NCBI RefSeq assembly: GCF_018130695.1
Contig: NZ_JAFCJX010000025.1
Coordinates: 1 to 64,000 of the forward strand
From: Bradyrhizobium jicamae
GTDB taxonomy: Bacteria > Pseudomonadota > Alphaproteobacteria > Rhizobiales > Xanthobacteraceae
Reading direction: 5' to 3'
Length of the DNA: 64,000 nucleotides
The notes beneath the pieces were generated by a model. The model saw only the letters and a program-made list of their open reading frames with translations. It was not told the origin of the DNA and searched no databases. Every line of letters begins with the position of its first letter. Within the stretch, counting starts at the first letter, position 1. Shown one piece after another: positions 44,883 through 52,070 of this stretch. A program made the translations under genes and the position numbers.

Positions 44883-44901
44883 CGTGCCGGTATCCGGCAC
44901 G
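44883..44901. promoter_or_regulatory. CGTGCCGG-TAT-CCGGCACG dyad upstream of the LysR gene
   Basis: This is a perfect 8-bp inverted repeat with a 3-nt centre, 24 nt upstream of the LysR start. It may be an autoregulatory site or a leader hairpin of the LysR mRNA. Confidence 0.4.
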
Positions 44902-44993
44902 CGACAATCTCTCTGGCAGCACTAAACGTCATGCCGCAATTCCGCGCAACCGCCCCCCGATAGCCGCCATCTGCACGCCGTGCATTTGGATGC

Positions 44994-45006
44994 TGAAATC
45001 ATTTCA
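44994..45006. promoter_or_regulatory. LysR-type box TGAAAT-C-ATTTCA
   Basis: This 13-bp perfect palindrome fits the T-N11-A rule for LysR-type regulators. It lies 63 nt before the binding-protein start in the divergent region, where an activator would bind. The surrounding sequence is more AT-rich than the rest of the gap. Confidence 0.55.
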
Positions 45007-45068
45007 CTTCCGCGTTTCCCCTTCCGCAGCCTTAAATCTCGACGAGCGGCAGGCGGAGGGAAATCAAA

Positions 45069-46277
45069 ATGCGTTCGTGGCATACATCGTTCGCTGGCAT
45101 GCTGGTTGTTGCACTGCTGTCGACGGCTTCGGCAGGCGCGCAGACCGGTCCCATACGGCTCGGCGTCCTCACCGACATGTCCTCGCTCTATGCCGACAAT
45201 GGCGGGCCGGGGTCGGTGATTGCCGCGCAGATGGCGGTCGAGGACTTCGGCGGATCAGTGCTGGGCCGCAAGATCGAGGTGATCGCGGGCGACCACCAGA
45301 ACAAGGCCGATATCGGCAGCACCATCGCGCGGCGCTGGATCGATCAGGACGGCGTCGAGGCGATTCTCGACGTTCCGAATTCGGCGGTGGCGCTTGCCGT
45401 TCAGGGCATCACCCGGGAGCGCAAGAAGATCCTGCTGGCGACCGGCGCGGCAACGTCGCGTCTCACCGGGGACCAGTGCTCGCCGACCGGAATTCACTGG
45501 ACGTACGACACCTATGCGCTCTCGCAAGGAACGACCAAGGCGATCTCGAGGCTCGGAGCGAAGTCCTGGTTCTTCCTGTCGGCCGACTATGCGCTGGGCG
45601 CGCAGCTCGAAGCCGACAGCCGCGCAGTCATTGCCGCGACCGGTGGCAAGGTCGTCGGCGCGGTGAAGCATCCGGTCAATACGCCCGACTTCTCCTCGTT
45701 CCTGCTTCAGGCCCAGGCGTCGAACGCCGACGTGATCGCGCTCGCCAATGCCGGCGGCGACTTCATCAATGCAGTGAAGCAGGCCAGCGAGTTCGGCGTC
45801 ATAGGCAAGCAGAAGCTCGCCGGGCTGATCGTCTTCATCGCCGACATCGAGAGCCTGGGCTTGCAGAGCGCGCAAGGTCTGCTGCTCAGCTCGGCGTTCT
45901 ATTGGGACTTGAACGACCAGACCCGCGACTGGTCGAAGCGGTTCATCGCACGACATCAGAAGGTCCCGACCATGATCCATGCAGGGACATACGGCGCCGT
46001 CGCGCACTACCTCAAGGCGGTGGAAAAGGCCGGCACGCTGGATGGCCCGGTCGTGGCGAAGCAGATGCGCGAGCTGCCGGTCAACGACTTCATGACGACG
46101 AACGGCAAGATCAGGGCGGACGGCCGGCTGGTGCGCGACATGTACCTGTTCCGCGTCAAGTCGCCGCAAGACTCGAAATACCGGTTCGACGACTACACGC
46201 TGCTGGCGACGATCCCCGGTGACGAAGCGTTCCGGCCAATGGAGGAAGGCGGATGTCCGTTCTTGAAAACCCAGTGA
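45069..46277 (+). CDS. ABC transporter substrate-binding protein of the pnb module
   Basis: This 402-residue periplasmic binding protein of the LivK/aromatic-acid class has a signal peptide of about 24 residues (cut after AGA). It continues PIRLGVLTDMSSLYADNGGPG. Relatives bind benzoates and similar aromatics, so 4-nitrobenzoate is a reasonable guess. No permease genes are within the module; it may feed the Liv-type permease encoded at 50.2-53.6 kb. Its 3' end overlaps the nitroreductase gene by 25 nt. GGAGGG precedes the ATG. Confidence 0.85.
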   Translation: MRSWHTSFAGMLVVALLSTASAGAQTGPIRLGVLTDMSSLYADNGGPGSVIAAQMAVEDFGGSVLGRKIEVIAGDHQNKADIGSTIARRWIDQDGVEAILDVPNSAVALAVQGITRERKKILLATGAATSRLTGDQCSPTGIHWTYDTYALSQGTTKAISRLGAKSWFFLSADYALGAQLEADSRAVIAATGGKVVGAVKHPVNTPDFSSFLLQAQASNADVIALANAGGDFINAVKQASEFGVIGKQKLAGLIVFIADIESLGLQSAQGLLLSSAFYWDLNDQTRDWSKRFIARHQKVPTMIHAGTYGAVAHYLKAVEKAGTLDGPVVAKQMRELPVNDFMTTNGKIRADGRLVRDMYLFRVKSPQDSKYRFDDYTLLATIPGDEAFRPMEEGGCPFLKTQ

Positions 46278-46978
46278 TGCGATCCGAGGGCCGTGATGCC
46301 GGCGCTTCCTTCGACCAGATCATCCTGAGCCGCTTCGCCTGCCGCAACTTTACCGATCGCCCGGTGAGCAGGCGCATGGTCGAGGACATCCTCGATGTCG
46401 CTAGGTTCGCGCCGAGCGGTGCCAACATTCAGCCCTGGCAGGTCCATGTCGTCGCGGGAGCGCAGAAGGAAAGAATCTCCAATGCGCTGGTGAAGGCGCA
46501 TCACGAAGCCCGCGATCAGCACGTCGCGGAATACACCTACTATCCGGCGGAGCTGCCGGAACCTTGTCTGTCGCGCCGCGGGCAGTTTGGCCATCTTTAC
46601 TATAGCTCGCTCGGAATTGCGCGGTCCGACGCTGAGGCGCGCGCGAACCAGACCGCCAAGAACTACACCTTCTTTGGTGCGCCGGTCGGATTGATCGTGA
46701 CCATCGACCGCCGGCTCGCAGTCGGAAACTGGCTCGATCTCGGGATGTTCATCCAGACCGTGCTGCTGGCCGCGCGGGCGCGTGGTCTCGACAGTTGCCC
46801 GCAAGAGACATTCGCCAAATATCACCTTCTGCTGCGCGAGATGCTGCCGATCCCCGCAGAGCAAATGGTGGTTTGCGGCGTCTCGATCGGCTGGGCGCGC
46901 GACGAGGCGAGACAATCGCCACGGCTGATGCCGCGCGCTGATGTCGCGGACTTCGCGTCATTCACCGGATTCGACTGA
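46253..46978 (+). CDS. pnbA: nitroreductase, candidate 4-nitrobenzoate reductase PnbA
   Basis: This 241-residue FMN-dependent nitroreductase shows SRFACRNFTDRPVSRRMVEDIL, FAPSGANIQPWQVHVV (FMN-binding) and LDLGMFIQTVLLAARARGLDSCPQ. It reduces nitroaromatics with NAD(P)H. Because the next gene encodes a 4-hydroxylaminobenzoate lyase, the likely reaction is 4-nitrobenzoate to 4-hydroxylaminobenzoate, as described for pnbA of Pseudomonas strains. AGGAAGG before the ATG lies inside the upstream coding sequence, which confirms the 25-nt overlap. Function rests mainly on context. Confidence 0.8.
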   Translation: MSVLENPVMRSEGRDAGASFDQIILSRFACRNFTDRPVSRRMVEDILDVARFAPSGANIQPWQVHVVAGAQKERISNALVKAHHEARDQHVAEYTYYPAELPEPCLSRRGQFGHLYYSSLGIARSDAEARANQTAKNYTFFGAPVGLIVTIDRRLAVGNWLDLGMFIQTVLLAARARGLDSCPQETFAKYHLLLREMLPIPAEQMVVCGVSIGWARDEARQSPRLMPRADVADFASFTGFD

Positions 46979-47005
46979 CCCACATCAAGATATGAGGAGA
47001 CCAAC

Positions 47006-47563
47006 ATGGGACATCGCGAAGAGCTGATCGCGCGCAGCATTCCCTTCCTGCGTGAAGTCAGGGACATGACTCCGGGCGCCGAGATGGAGGCGTGGCTCAA
47101 CAAGACCTATGGTGCCGACAGCGCGCTCTACAAGGATCTTGCCCGCCTCATCAAGGCAGGTGTCGCGGAAGGCTGGGCCGCCAATCAGGAGATCGACGGG
47201 CCGCACTACCGGCGCAGCCGGATTCACGAACCGTCGGCGGAGACCTTCCACTTCAGCATCACGGCCGTCTACATGAACAGCAAGGATGGTCGCCGCTTCA
47301 ACGATGCGGACGACCATGATCATGATGGCCATGATGATGTCCTGCGTGGCCAGTATCACGGCCATCCCTATGGCGAATTGAACCTGGTCGTGCCGCTGGA
47401 CGAGGGCGCCGAGCTGATGGGATTGCAGGGCTGGCAGGGACCGGGATGGACAGCGCCCGATCCGGGCAGCAGGCACTATCCGGAGGTGAAGGGTGGTGCC
47501 GTGATCGCGCTGTTCTATCTCCCTGCGGGGCGGATTTCCTACGACTTCCCGCCATCCTCTTGA
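47006..47563 (+). CDS. pnbB: 4-hydroxylaminobenzoate lyase PnbB (DUF4863 family)
   Basis: This 185-residue protein resembles PnbB, which turns 4-hydroxylaminobenzoate into protocatechuate and ammonia. The conserved second half reads YHGHPYGELNLVVPLD (117-132), then GWQGPGWTAPDPGSRHYPEV (142-161) and GGAVIALFYLPAGRISYD (163-180), a cupin-like barrel. An odd His/Asp-rich stretch, DADDHDHDGHDD at 100-111, precedes the core. The product would be the substrate of PcaHG encoded upstream, which strongly supports the call. It follows pnbA by 27 nt. Confidence 0.82.
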   Translation: MGHREELIARSIPFLREVRDMTPGAEMEAWLNKTYGADSALYKDLARLIKAGVAEGWAANQEIDGPHYRRSRIHEPSAETFHFSITAVYMNSKDGRRFNDADDHDHDGHDDVLRGQYHGHPYGELNLVVPLDEGAELMGLQGWQGPGWTAPDPGSRHYPEVKGGAVIALFYLPAGRISYDFPPSS

Positions 47564-47613
47564 GGAGGAGGCCCGGGCTGCATCCGTCGGCAGCACTGTC
47601 CACAACCCCTTGC

Positions 47614-47658
47614 GTCGATCTGCAGGGCGACAAGGAAACGGTGTTGTTCGCCGCCTGA
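47614..47658 (+). pseudogene. second copy of the pcaG 3' end (45-nt remnant)
   Basis: The segment encodes VDLQGDKETVLFAA and a stop, against VHLQGDKETVFFDV at the true pcaG end (43759-43803). I count 39 of 45 matching bases. No pcaG sequence precedes it. It lies 51 nt after the pnbB stop and 51 nt before the next LysR gene. It probably marks the boundary of an insertion. Confidence 0.75.
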
Positions 47659-47709
47659 TCTGCGCTAGTTTCCCGGCCGGGCCATCCGGGCCGGGAGACA
47701 TTCAAGCAG

Positions 47710-48690
47710 ATGATGACGCTTCGCCAGGTCGAGGTGATCCGGGCCGTGATGGTGACGGGCACGATCGGCGGTGCGGCGCGGCTGCTCAACGTCTCCGCGC
47801 CCGGCATCAGCCGTCTGGTCAAATACACCGAGAAGTCGCTCGGCATCCGCTTCTTCCAGCGCCAGAACGGCCGCTATTTCCCGACTGCCGAAGCCCACAA
47901 CATCTTCGAGCAGATCAACAGCGTCTACGAGAAGGTCGATGATCTCACCGAGATCATCTCCAAGATCGGCCGCGGTGCGCTGTCGGAGTTGCGCGTCGGC
48001 TCGGTGCCGTCGATTTCCCAGGTGATGGTGCCGCGCGCGATCGCCCGCGTCCGCAAGCGCTATCCGGAACTGCGGATCGACGTGAACATCCTCAAGCTCG
48101 AGGAGGCCGTCGATTATCTGCTGCTCGGCCGCGGCGAGTGCGTGGCGATGAGTTATCGCCTCGATCATCCCGGCCTGGATTTCCTGCCGCTGGCCTCGGG
48201 TGAATTGTACTGCATCGTGCCGCCCGGCCATGAGCTGGCCAAGCGCAAGCAGGTCTCGGCCGCCGAGATCATCAAATATCCGCTGATCGGCATCGATCCG
48301 AACGATCCCTATGGGCGGATCATGACCGAGATCTTCGCCCGCCATCAGCTCGACTACGACATCACGATCCGCGCCCGCTTCGGCACCACGGTGTGCGCGC
48401 TGGTCAAGGCCGGGCTCGGCATCGCCGTGATCGACCAGTTCACCGTCGCCCATGGCGGCTATCCCGGCATCGAGCTGCTCAGGATCGTCGAGCCGACCCA
48501 GTTCGACACCTATGTCGCGGTGAAGCGCGGCGCACCGCTGTCGCTGCATATCGAGCATTTCATCGACTGCCTGCGCTCGGAGATGCGGGCGGTCGAGCCC
48601 GGCAAGGCCGCCCCGGCCAAATCAGCTCCGGCCAAGCCCGCCCCAGCCAGGCCCGGGGCCAAGGCGAATGGCAGATCCGGCAAAAAATAA
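47710..48690 (+). CDS. LysR-family regulator upstream of the Liv-type uptake genes
   Basis: This 326-residue LysR regulator has the winged HTH at the extreme N-terminus (LRQVEVIRAVMVTGTIGGAARLLNVSAPGISRLVKY). Effector-domain segments include LRVGSVPSISQVMVPRAIARV. The last 30 residues are a Pro/Ala/Lys repeat tail (APAKSAPAKPAPARPG). It is in the same direction as the following LivK-type gene, and its stop codon lies within a palindrome. It may control the uptake and dehydroshikimate genes downstream, or pcaHG. Start is ATG 47710 or 47713; GGGAG lies about 13 nt before. Confidence 0.87.
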   Translation: MMTLRQVEVIRAVMVTGTIGGAARLLNVSAPGISRLVKYTEKSLGIRFFQRQNGRYFPTAEAHNIFEQINSVYEKVDDLTEIISKIGRGALSELRVGSVPSISQVMVPRAIARVRKRYPELRIDVNILKLEEAVDYLLLGRGECVAMSYRLDHPGLDFLPLASGELYCIVPPGHELAKRKQVSAAEIIKYPLIGIDPNDPYGRIMTEIFARHQLDYDITIRARFGTTVCALVKAGLGIAVIDQFTVAHGGYPGIELLRIVEPTQFDTYVAVKRGAPLSLHIEHFIDCLRSEMRAVEPGKAAPAKSAPAKPAPARPGAKANGRSGKK

Positions 48691-48701
48691 CATCATGTTA
48701 T
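48687..48701. promoter_or_regulatory. ATAACAT-C-ATGTTAT palindrome at the LysR stop
   Basis: This 15-bp perfect palindrome overlaps the LysR stop codon and fits the T-N11-A rule (TAACATCATGTTA). It lies 126 nt before the GTG start of the binding-protein gene and begins an AT-rich patch. Confidence 0.55.
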
Positions 48702-48708
48702 GTTTGCT

Positions 48709-48728
48709 ACACAATTGGATAATTGTGT
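48709..48728. promoter_or_regulatory. ACACAATT-GGAT-AATTGTGT dyad upstream of the LivK-type gene
   Basis: This is a perfect 8-bp inverted repeat with a 4-nt centre, 7 nt after the preceding palindrome. The two dyads together look like a compound operator or promoter for the uptake operon. The regulator is unknown; the LysR encoded just upstream is the obvious candidate. Confidence 0.55.
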
Positions 48729-48827
48729 TAGGTGGACGACGCGGTATCGTTGAGGGGCAGTTGCAGCTGCGCAATCAACAATATGAGGCCGGCTAAACGG
48801 CCTGTGGAAGACAATGGAGGGACGGAC

Positions 48828-49964
48828 GTGAAGTCGAAAATTATCGCTGGTTTGATGCTCGCGGCCCTGTCGGGCGGAGCTGCTTTCGCGCAGGGCGCGC
48901 CGATCAAGATCGCCGATGTTGCGGAACTGTCCGGTGGCGGCGCCACCGTCGGCAACAACTGGAAGAACGGCATCGACCTCGCGGTCGAAGAGGTCAACGC
49001 CAAGGGCGGCGTGCTCGGCCGCAAGCTCGAAGTCAGCCACGCCGATTCGCAGTCCAATCCCGGCATCGCCCGCGCCCAGGTGCAGAAGGCGCTCGACGGC
49101 GAGCCCTATGTCCTGCTCGGGCCCGGCTATTCCGGCTCGGTCAAGGTCACCGCGCCGCTGGCGGCCGAAGCCGAGATCACCCAGATCATGGGTGGCGAAG
49201 CCGCCGAGCTCACGCAAGGCGGCAACAAATATCTGTTCCGCACCTCGTTCGGCCAGCAATCATCGATGCCGAAGGTCGCCAAATACATCAACGACGAGCT
49301 GAAGGCGAAGTCGGTCGCGATCGTCTGGGTCAACAATGATTTCGGCAAGGGCGGCCGCGACGTCATCACCAAGGAATTCGCCAAGTACAACATCAAGGTC
49401 GCCGCCGACCTCTCGACCGAGGCGGGCCAGGCTGATTTCGCCGCCGACGTCAGCAAGATCAAGGCGGCCGCGCCCGATGCTGTCTTCGTTTACGTCAACG
49501 AGGAAGAGAGCGCGCGCATGCTGAAGGAGCTGAAGCGCCAAGGCGTCACCGCGCCCCTGATCGGCGAGACCACGCTGGTCGGCCAGAAGGTGGTCGAGCT
49601 CGCCGGCGACGCCGCCAACGGCGCGCGCGGCCATGTCGGCCTCACCACCGATGCGCCGGTCGATCTGGTCAAGGCCTTCCGCGAGAAGTTCGTCAAGAAG
49701 TACAATTACGTGCCCGACCATAACGGCATCAAGGGCTACCTCGCGATCTACATGGTCAAGGCCGCGACCGAGAAGATGGGCAAGGTCGATCCGAAGGGCG
49801 TTGCCAACGCACTGCACGGCCTCACCATCAAGGCTGCGCAGGAGCCGGGTATCCTGATGGACGTGACCTTCGACGAGAAGGGCGATATCGACCGCCAGGG
49901 TTTCCTGGTCGAGATCGTCGACGGCAAGCAGGTCATCAAGCAGGTGCTGCCGAAGCTGAACTGA
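48828..49964 (+). CDS. ABC transporter substrate-binding protein, LivK-type, with cognate permeases
   Basis: This 378-residue periplasmic binding protein has a signal peptide (about 21 residues, cut after AFA) followed by PIKIADVAELSGGGATVGNNW. The start is GTG at 48828, supported by GGAGG 7 nt before; an ATG at 48732 lies in the operator region and is rejected. Two permeases and two ATPases follow in the same direction, making a full HAAT-type importer. The context suggests an aromatic or hydroaromatic acid as ligand (inferred). Confidence 0.88.
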   Translation: MKSKIIAGLMLAALSGGAAFAQGAPIKIADVAELSGGGATVGNNWKNGIDLAVEEVNAKGGVLGRKLEVSHADSQSNPGIARAQVQKALDGEPYVLLGPGYSGSVKVTAPLAAEAEITQIMGGEAAELTQGGNKYLFRTSFGQQSSMPKVAKYINDELKAKSVAIVWVNNDFGKGGRDVITKEFAKYNIKVAADLSTEAGQADFAADVSKIKAAAPDAVFVYVNEEESARMLKELKRQGVTAPLIGETTLVGQKVVELAGDAANGARGHVGLTTDAPVDLVKAFREKFVKKYNYVPDHNGIKGYLAIYMVKAATEKMGKVDPKGVANALHGLTIKAAQEPGILMDVTFDEKGDIDRQGFLVEIVDGKQVIKQVLPKLN

Positions 49965-49995
49965 TGGAATGAGGTTACGCCGCATCGGCGCTCTA

Positions 49996-50124
49996 CTCCC
50001 TCTCCCGCTTGCGGGGGAGGGCTGGGGTGGGGGCTCTCTCCACGAGTCATATTGTGGAAAGAGCCCCCACCCGCATCGCATCTTCGATGCGATGCGACCT
50101 CCCCCGCAAGCGGGAGAGGTGGAG
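49996..50124. repeat. family E-like inverted repeat inside the uptake operon
   Basis: CTCCCTCTCCCGCTTGCGGG at the left and CCCCGCAAGCGGGAGAGGTG at the right are mirror ends. Inner arms are GGGTGGGGGCTCTCTCCAC and GTGGAAAGAGCCCCCACCC. It lies between the binding-protein and permease genes and would form a large mRNA hairpin. A cousin lies at 55488. Confidence 0.8.
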
Positions 50125-50196
50125 CGTACCGTGCGGCGACTGAACGGACGTAGCGAGTTTAGCGGAGACCGTCTCCGCGTGTGGCTGAGGGAAACC

Positions 50197-51072
50197 ATGT
50201 CCAATCTGCTCGACCTGTTGGTGGCGGGGCTGGCGACCGGGGCGATCTATGCGATCGTCGCCGTCGGCTTCACGCTGCTCTGGCAGACGTCGCAAACCAT
50301 CAACTTCGCGCAGGGCGAGTTCGTCATGCTGCCGGCGTTCCTGATGCTGGCGGCGATGCATGCCGGCGTGCCGTTCTGGCTTGCGATCATCTTCGGCATC
50401 CTGCTCTCGATGCTGCTGCTCGGCCTCGGCTTCAAGATGCTGCTGGTCGATCCGATGCTGCGCCACGGTGTGCTGCCGCTGGCGATCGCCACCATGGCGC
50501 TGGCGATCGGCATCAAGGAAGCGGTGAAGCAGTTCTTCTCGGCCGAAGCTTCGCCGTTCCCCTCGATCGTGCCGGCCGGTGACATCTCGGTGTTCGGCCG
50601 CCTGGTCTCGCTGCAGAGCCTTGGCGTGCTGGCGCTGGCGATATCAGCGGTCGTCGCGCTGACGCTGCTGTTGAACCGCACCTCGCTCGGCCACCAGATG
50701 CAGGCCGCGGCGCAGAACCCGACGGTCGCGCGCATCATCGGCGTGCCCGTCGAGCGCATGATCCTGCTGACCTTCCTGATCAACGCGTTCCTGGTCGCGC
50801 TGGCCTCGCTGCTGATCACGCCGATTTATCTGGCAAAGTTCTCCTCCGGTGAAGTGCTGGGGCAGGCGGCCTTCATCGCCGCGATCGTCGGCGGCTTCAA
50901 CCAGGTGCGCGGCGCGATCGCCGGCGGTCTTCTGATCGGCGTGGTCGACAATCTCGCCGCCGCCTATGTCTCGACGCAGTACCGCGCGGCGGTGCCGATG
51001 CTGCTGCTGATCGTGATCATCCTGTTCCGCCCGCAGGGCCTGCTCGGCCGGCCCGAGGAGCGCACGGTATGA
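50197..51072 (+). CDS. branched-chain/aromatic ABC transporter permease, LivH-type
   Basis: This 291-residue inner-membrane permease begins LLDLLVAGLATGAIYAIVAVGFTLLW and has TINFAQGEFVMLPAF, a hallmark of LivH. The coupling loop NPTVARIIGVPVERMI is present. It forms the membrane channel with the next gene product, which it overlaps by ATGA. GAGGGA precedes the ATG. The open frame upstream to 49969 lies within the repeat and is not coding. Confidence 0.9.
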   Translation: MSNLLDLLVAGLATGAIYAIVAVGFTLLWQTSQTINFAQGEFVMLPAFLMLAAMHAGVPFWLAIIFGILLSMLLLGLGFKMLLVDPMLRHGVLPLAIATMALAIGIKEAVKQFFSAEASPFPSIVPAGDISVFGRLVSLQSLGVLALAISAVVALTLLLNRTSLGHQMQAAAQNPTVARIIGVPVERMILLTFLINAFLVALASLLITPIYLAKFSSGEVLGQAAFIAAIVGGFNQVRGAIAGGLLIGVVDNLAAAYVSTQYRAAVPMLLLIVIILFRPQGLLGRPEERTV

Positions 51073-52070
51073 GCGCGGCGACCAAAAAATATCTGCGCAT
51101 CGCGTTCGGTCTCGCCGTCATCGCGGCGCTGATCTTCGTACCCATGAATTTCAACCGCTACGGTCTGTTCATCCTGAGCCAATGGGCCGTGATGACCATC
51201 GCCGCGATGGGGCTCAACCTCACGCTCGGCTATGCCGGCCAGGTCTCGCTGGCGCAGGGCGCGTTCGTCGGCATCGGCGCCTACACCGCCGCCATCATGA
51301 CGACGCAGGGCCTGCCGCTGATTGGCGCGCTCGGCGTGTCTATCGTGCTGTGCTTTGCGATCGGCTGGCTGCTCGGCTATCCGGCGCTGCGTGTGCAGCA
51401 TCATTATCTCGCCTTCGTGACGCTCGCCTTCTCGACGCTGGCCTTCCTGGTGTTCCGCAACGAGGACTGGCTGACCAAAGGCATCTACGGCATCTCCAAC
51501 ATCCCGCGGCCCCACCTCTTCGGCTTCGCCACCAACAAGCCGCTGCCGTTCTACTATGTCTGCCTCGGCTCGCTCGGCATCGTATCGCTGGCGGTGTGGT
51601 GGCTGATCCGCTCGCCCTGGGGGCGCGCCTTCGTGGCTTTGCGCGAGAACCCGATCCGCGCGCTGTCGCTCGGTATCGACACGCGGCGTTACACGCTGAT
51701 GGCGTTTGCGATCGGCTCGGCGCTCGGCGGCGTCGCCGGCACGCTCTATGCGCCGCTGACGCAATATATCGATCCCGTCCCGTTCAACCTCTCGCTCTCG
51801 CTGGATCTCCTGATGATGGTGATCGTCGGCGGCTCCGGCTTCTACTTCGGCCCGTTCCTCGGCGCTATGATCGCGGTGCTGCTGCCGGAGTGGCTGCGCT
51901 TCACGCAGGGCTATTATCTGATGCTCTATGCGCTCGCCGTGATCCTGCTGTTGATCTACTCGCCGACCGGTATCCTCGGCATCCTTGATCGCTATCTCAC
52001 CGAGCGACGCACCAAGGCGGCGTCCGCGCTGCGCGAAGTGGCAAAGCCCAAGCTGGAGACGGCAGCATGA
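51069..52070 (+). CDS. branched-chain/aromatic ABC transporter permease, LivM-type
   Basis: This 333-residue permease has the LivM pattern: GLNLTLGYAGQVSLAQGAFVGIGAYTAAI, a coupling segment RENPIRALSLGIDTRRYTLMAFAIGSALGGVAGTLYA and VGGSGFYFGPFLGA. It pairs with the LivH-type protein. It overlaps genes on both sides by 4 nt (ATGA), implying coupled translation. Confidence 0.9.
   Translation: MSAATKKYLRIAFGLAVIAALIFVPMNFNRYGLFILSQWAVMTIAAMGLNLTLGYAGQVSLAQGAFVGIGAYTAAIMTTQGLPLIGALGVSIVLCFAIGWLLGYPALRVQHHYLAFVTLAFSTLAFLVFRNEDWLTKGIYGISNIPRPHLFGFATNKPLPFYYVCLGSLGIVSLAVWWLIRSPWGRAFVALRENPIRALSLGIDTRRYTLMAFAIGSALGGVAGTLYAPLTQYIDPVPFNLSLSLDLLMMVIVGGSGFYFGPFLGAMIAVLLPEWLRFTQGYYLMLYALAVILLLIYSPTGILGILDRYLTERRTKAASALREVAKPKLETAA

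Noticed and set aside
44033..46222. Plus-strand open frame spanning the LysR gene and the binding-protein gene
   Set aside because: It is antisense to the LysR coding sequence and out of frame with the binding protein; there is no recognisable product.
47610..47942. Plus-strand open frame starting within the pcaG remnant
   Set aside because: It is out of frame with both pcaG and the LysR gene and overlaps the latter; its translation is Arg-rich noise.
49969..50196. N-terminal extension of the LivH-type permease
   Set aside because: The extra residues are encoded by the palindromic repeat; a good ribosome site and the family N-terminus point to 50197.
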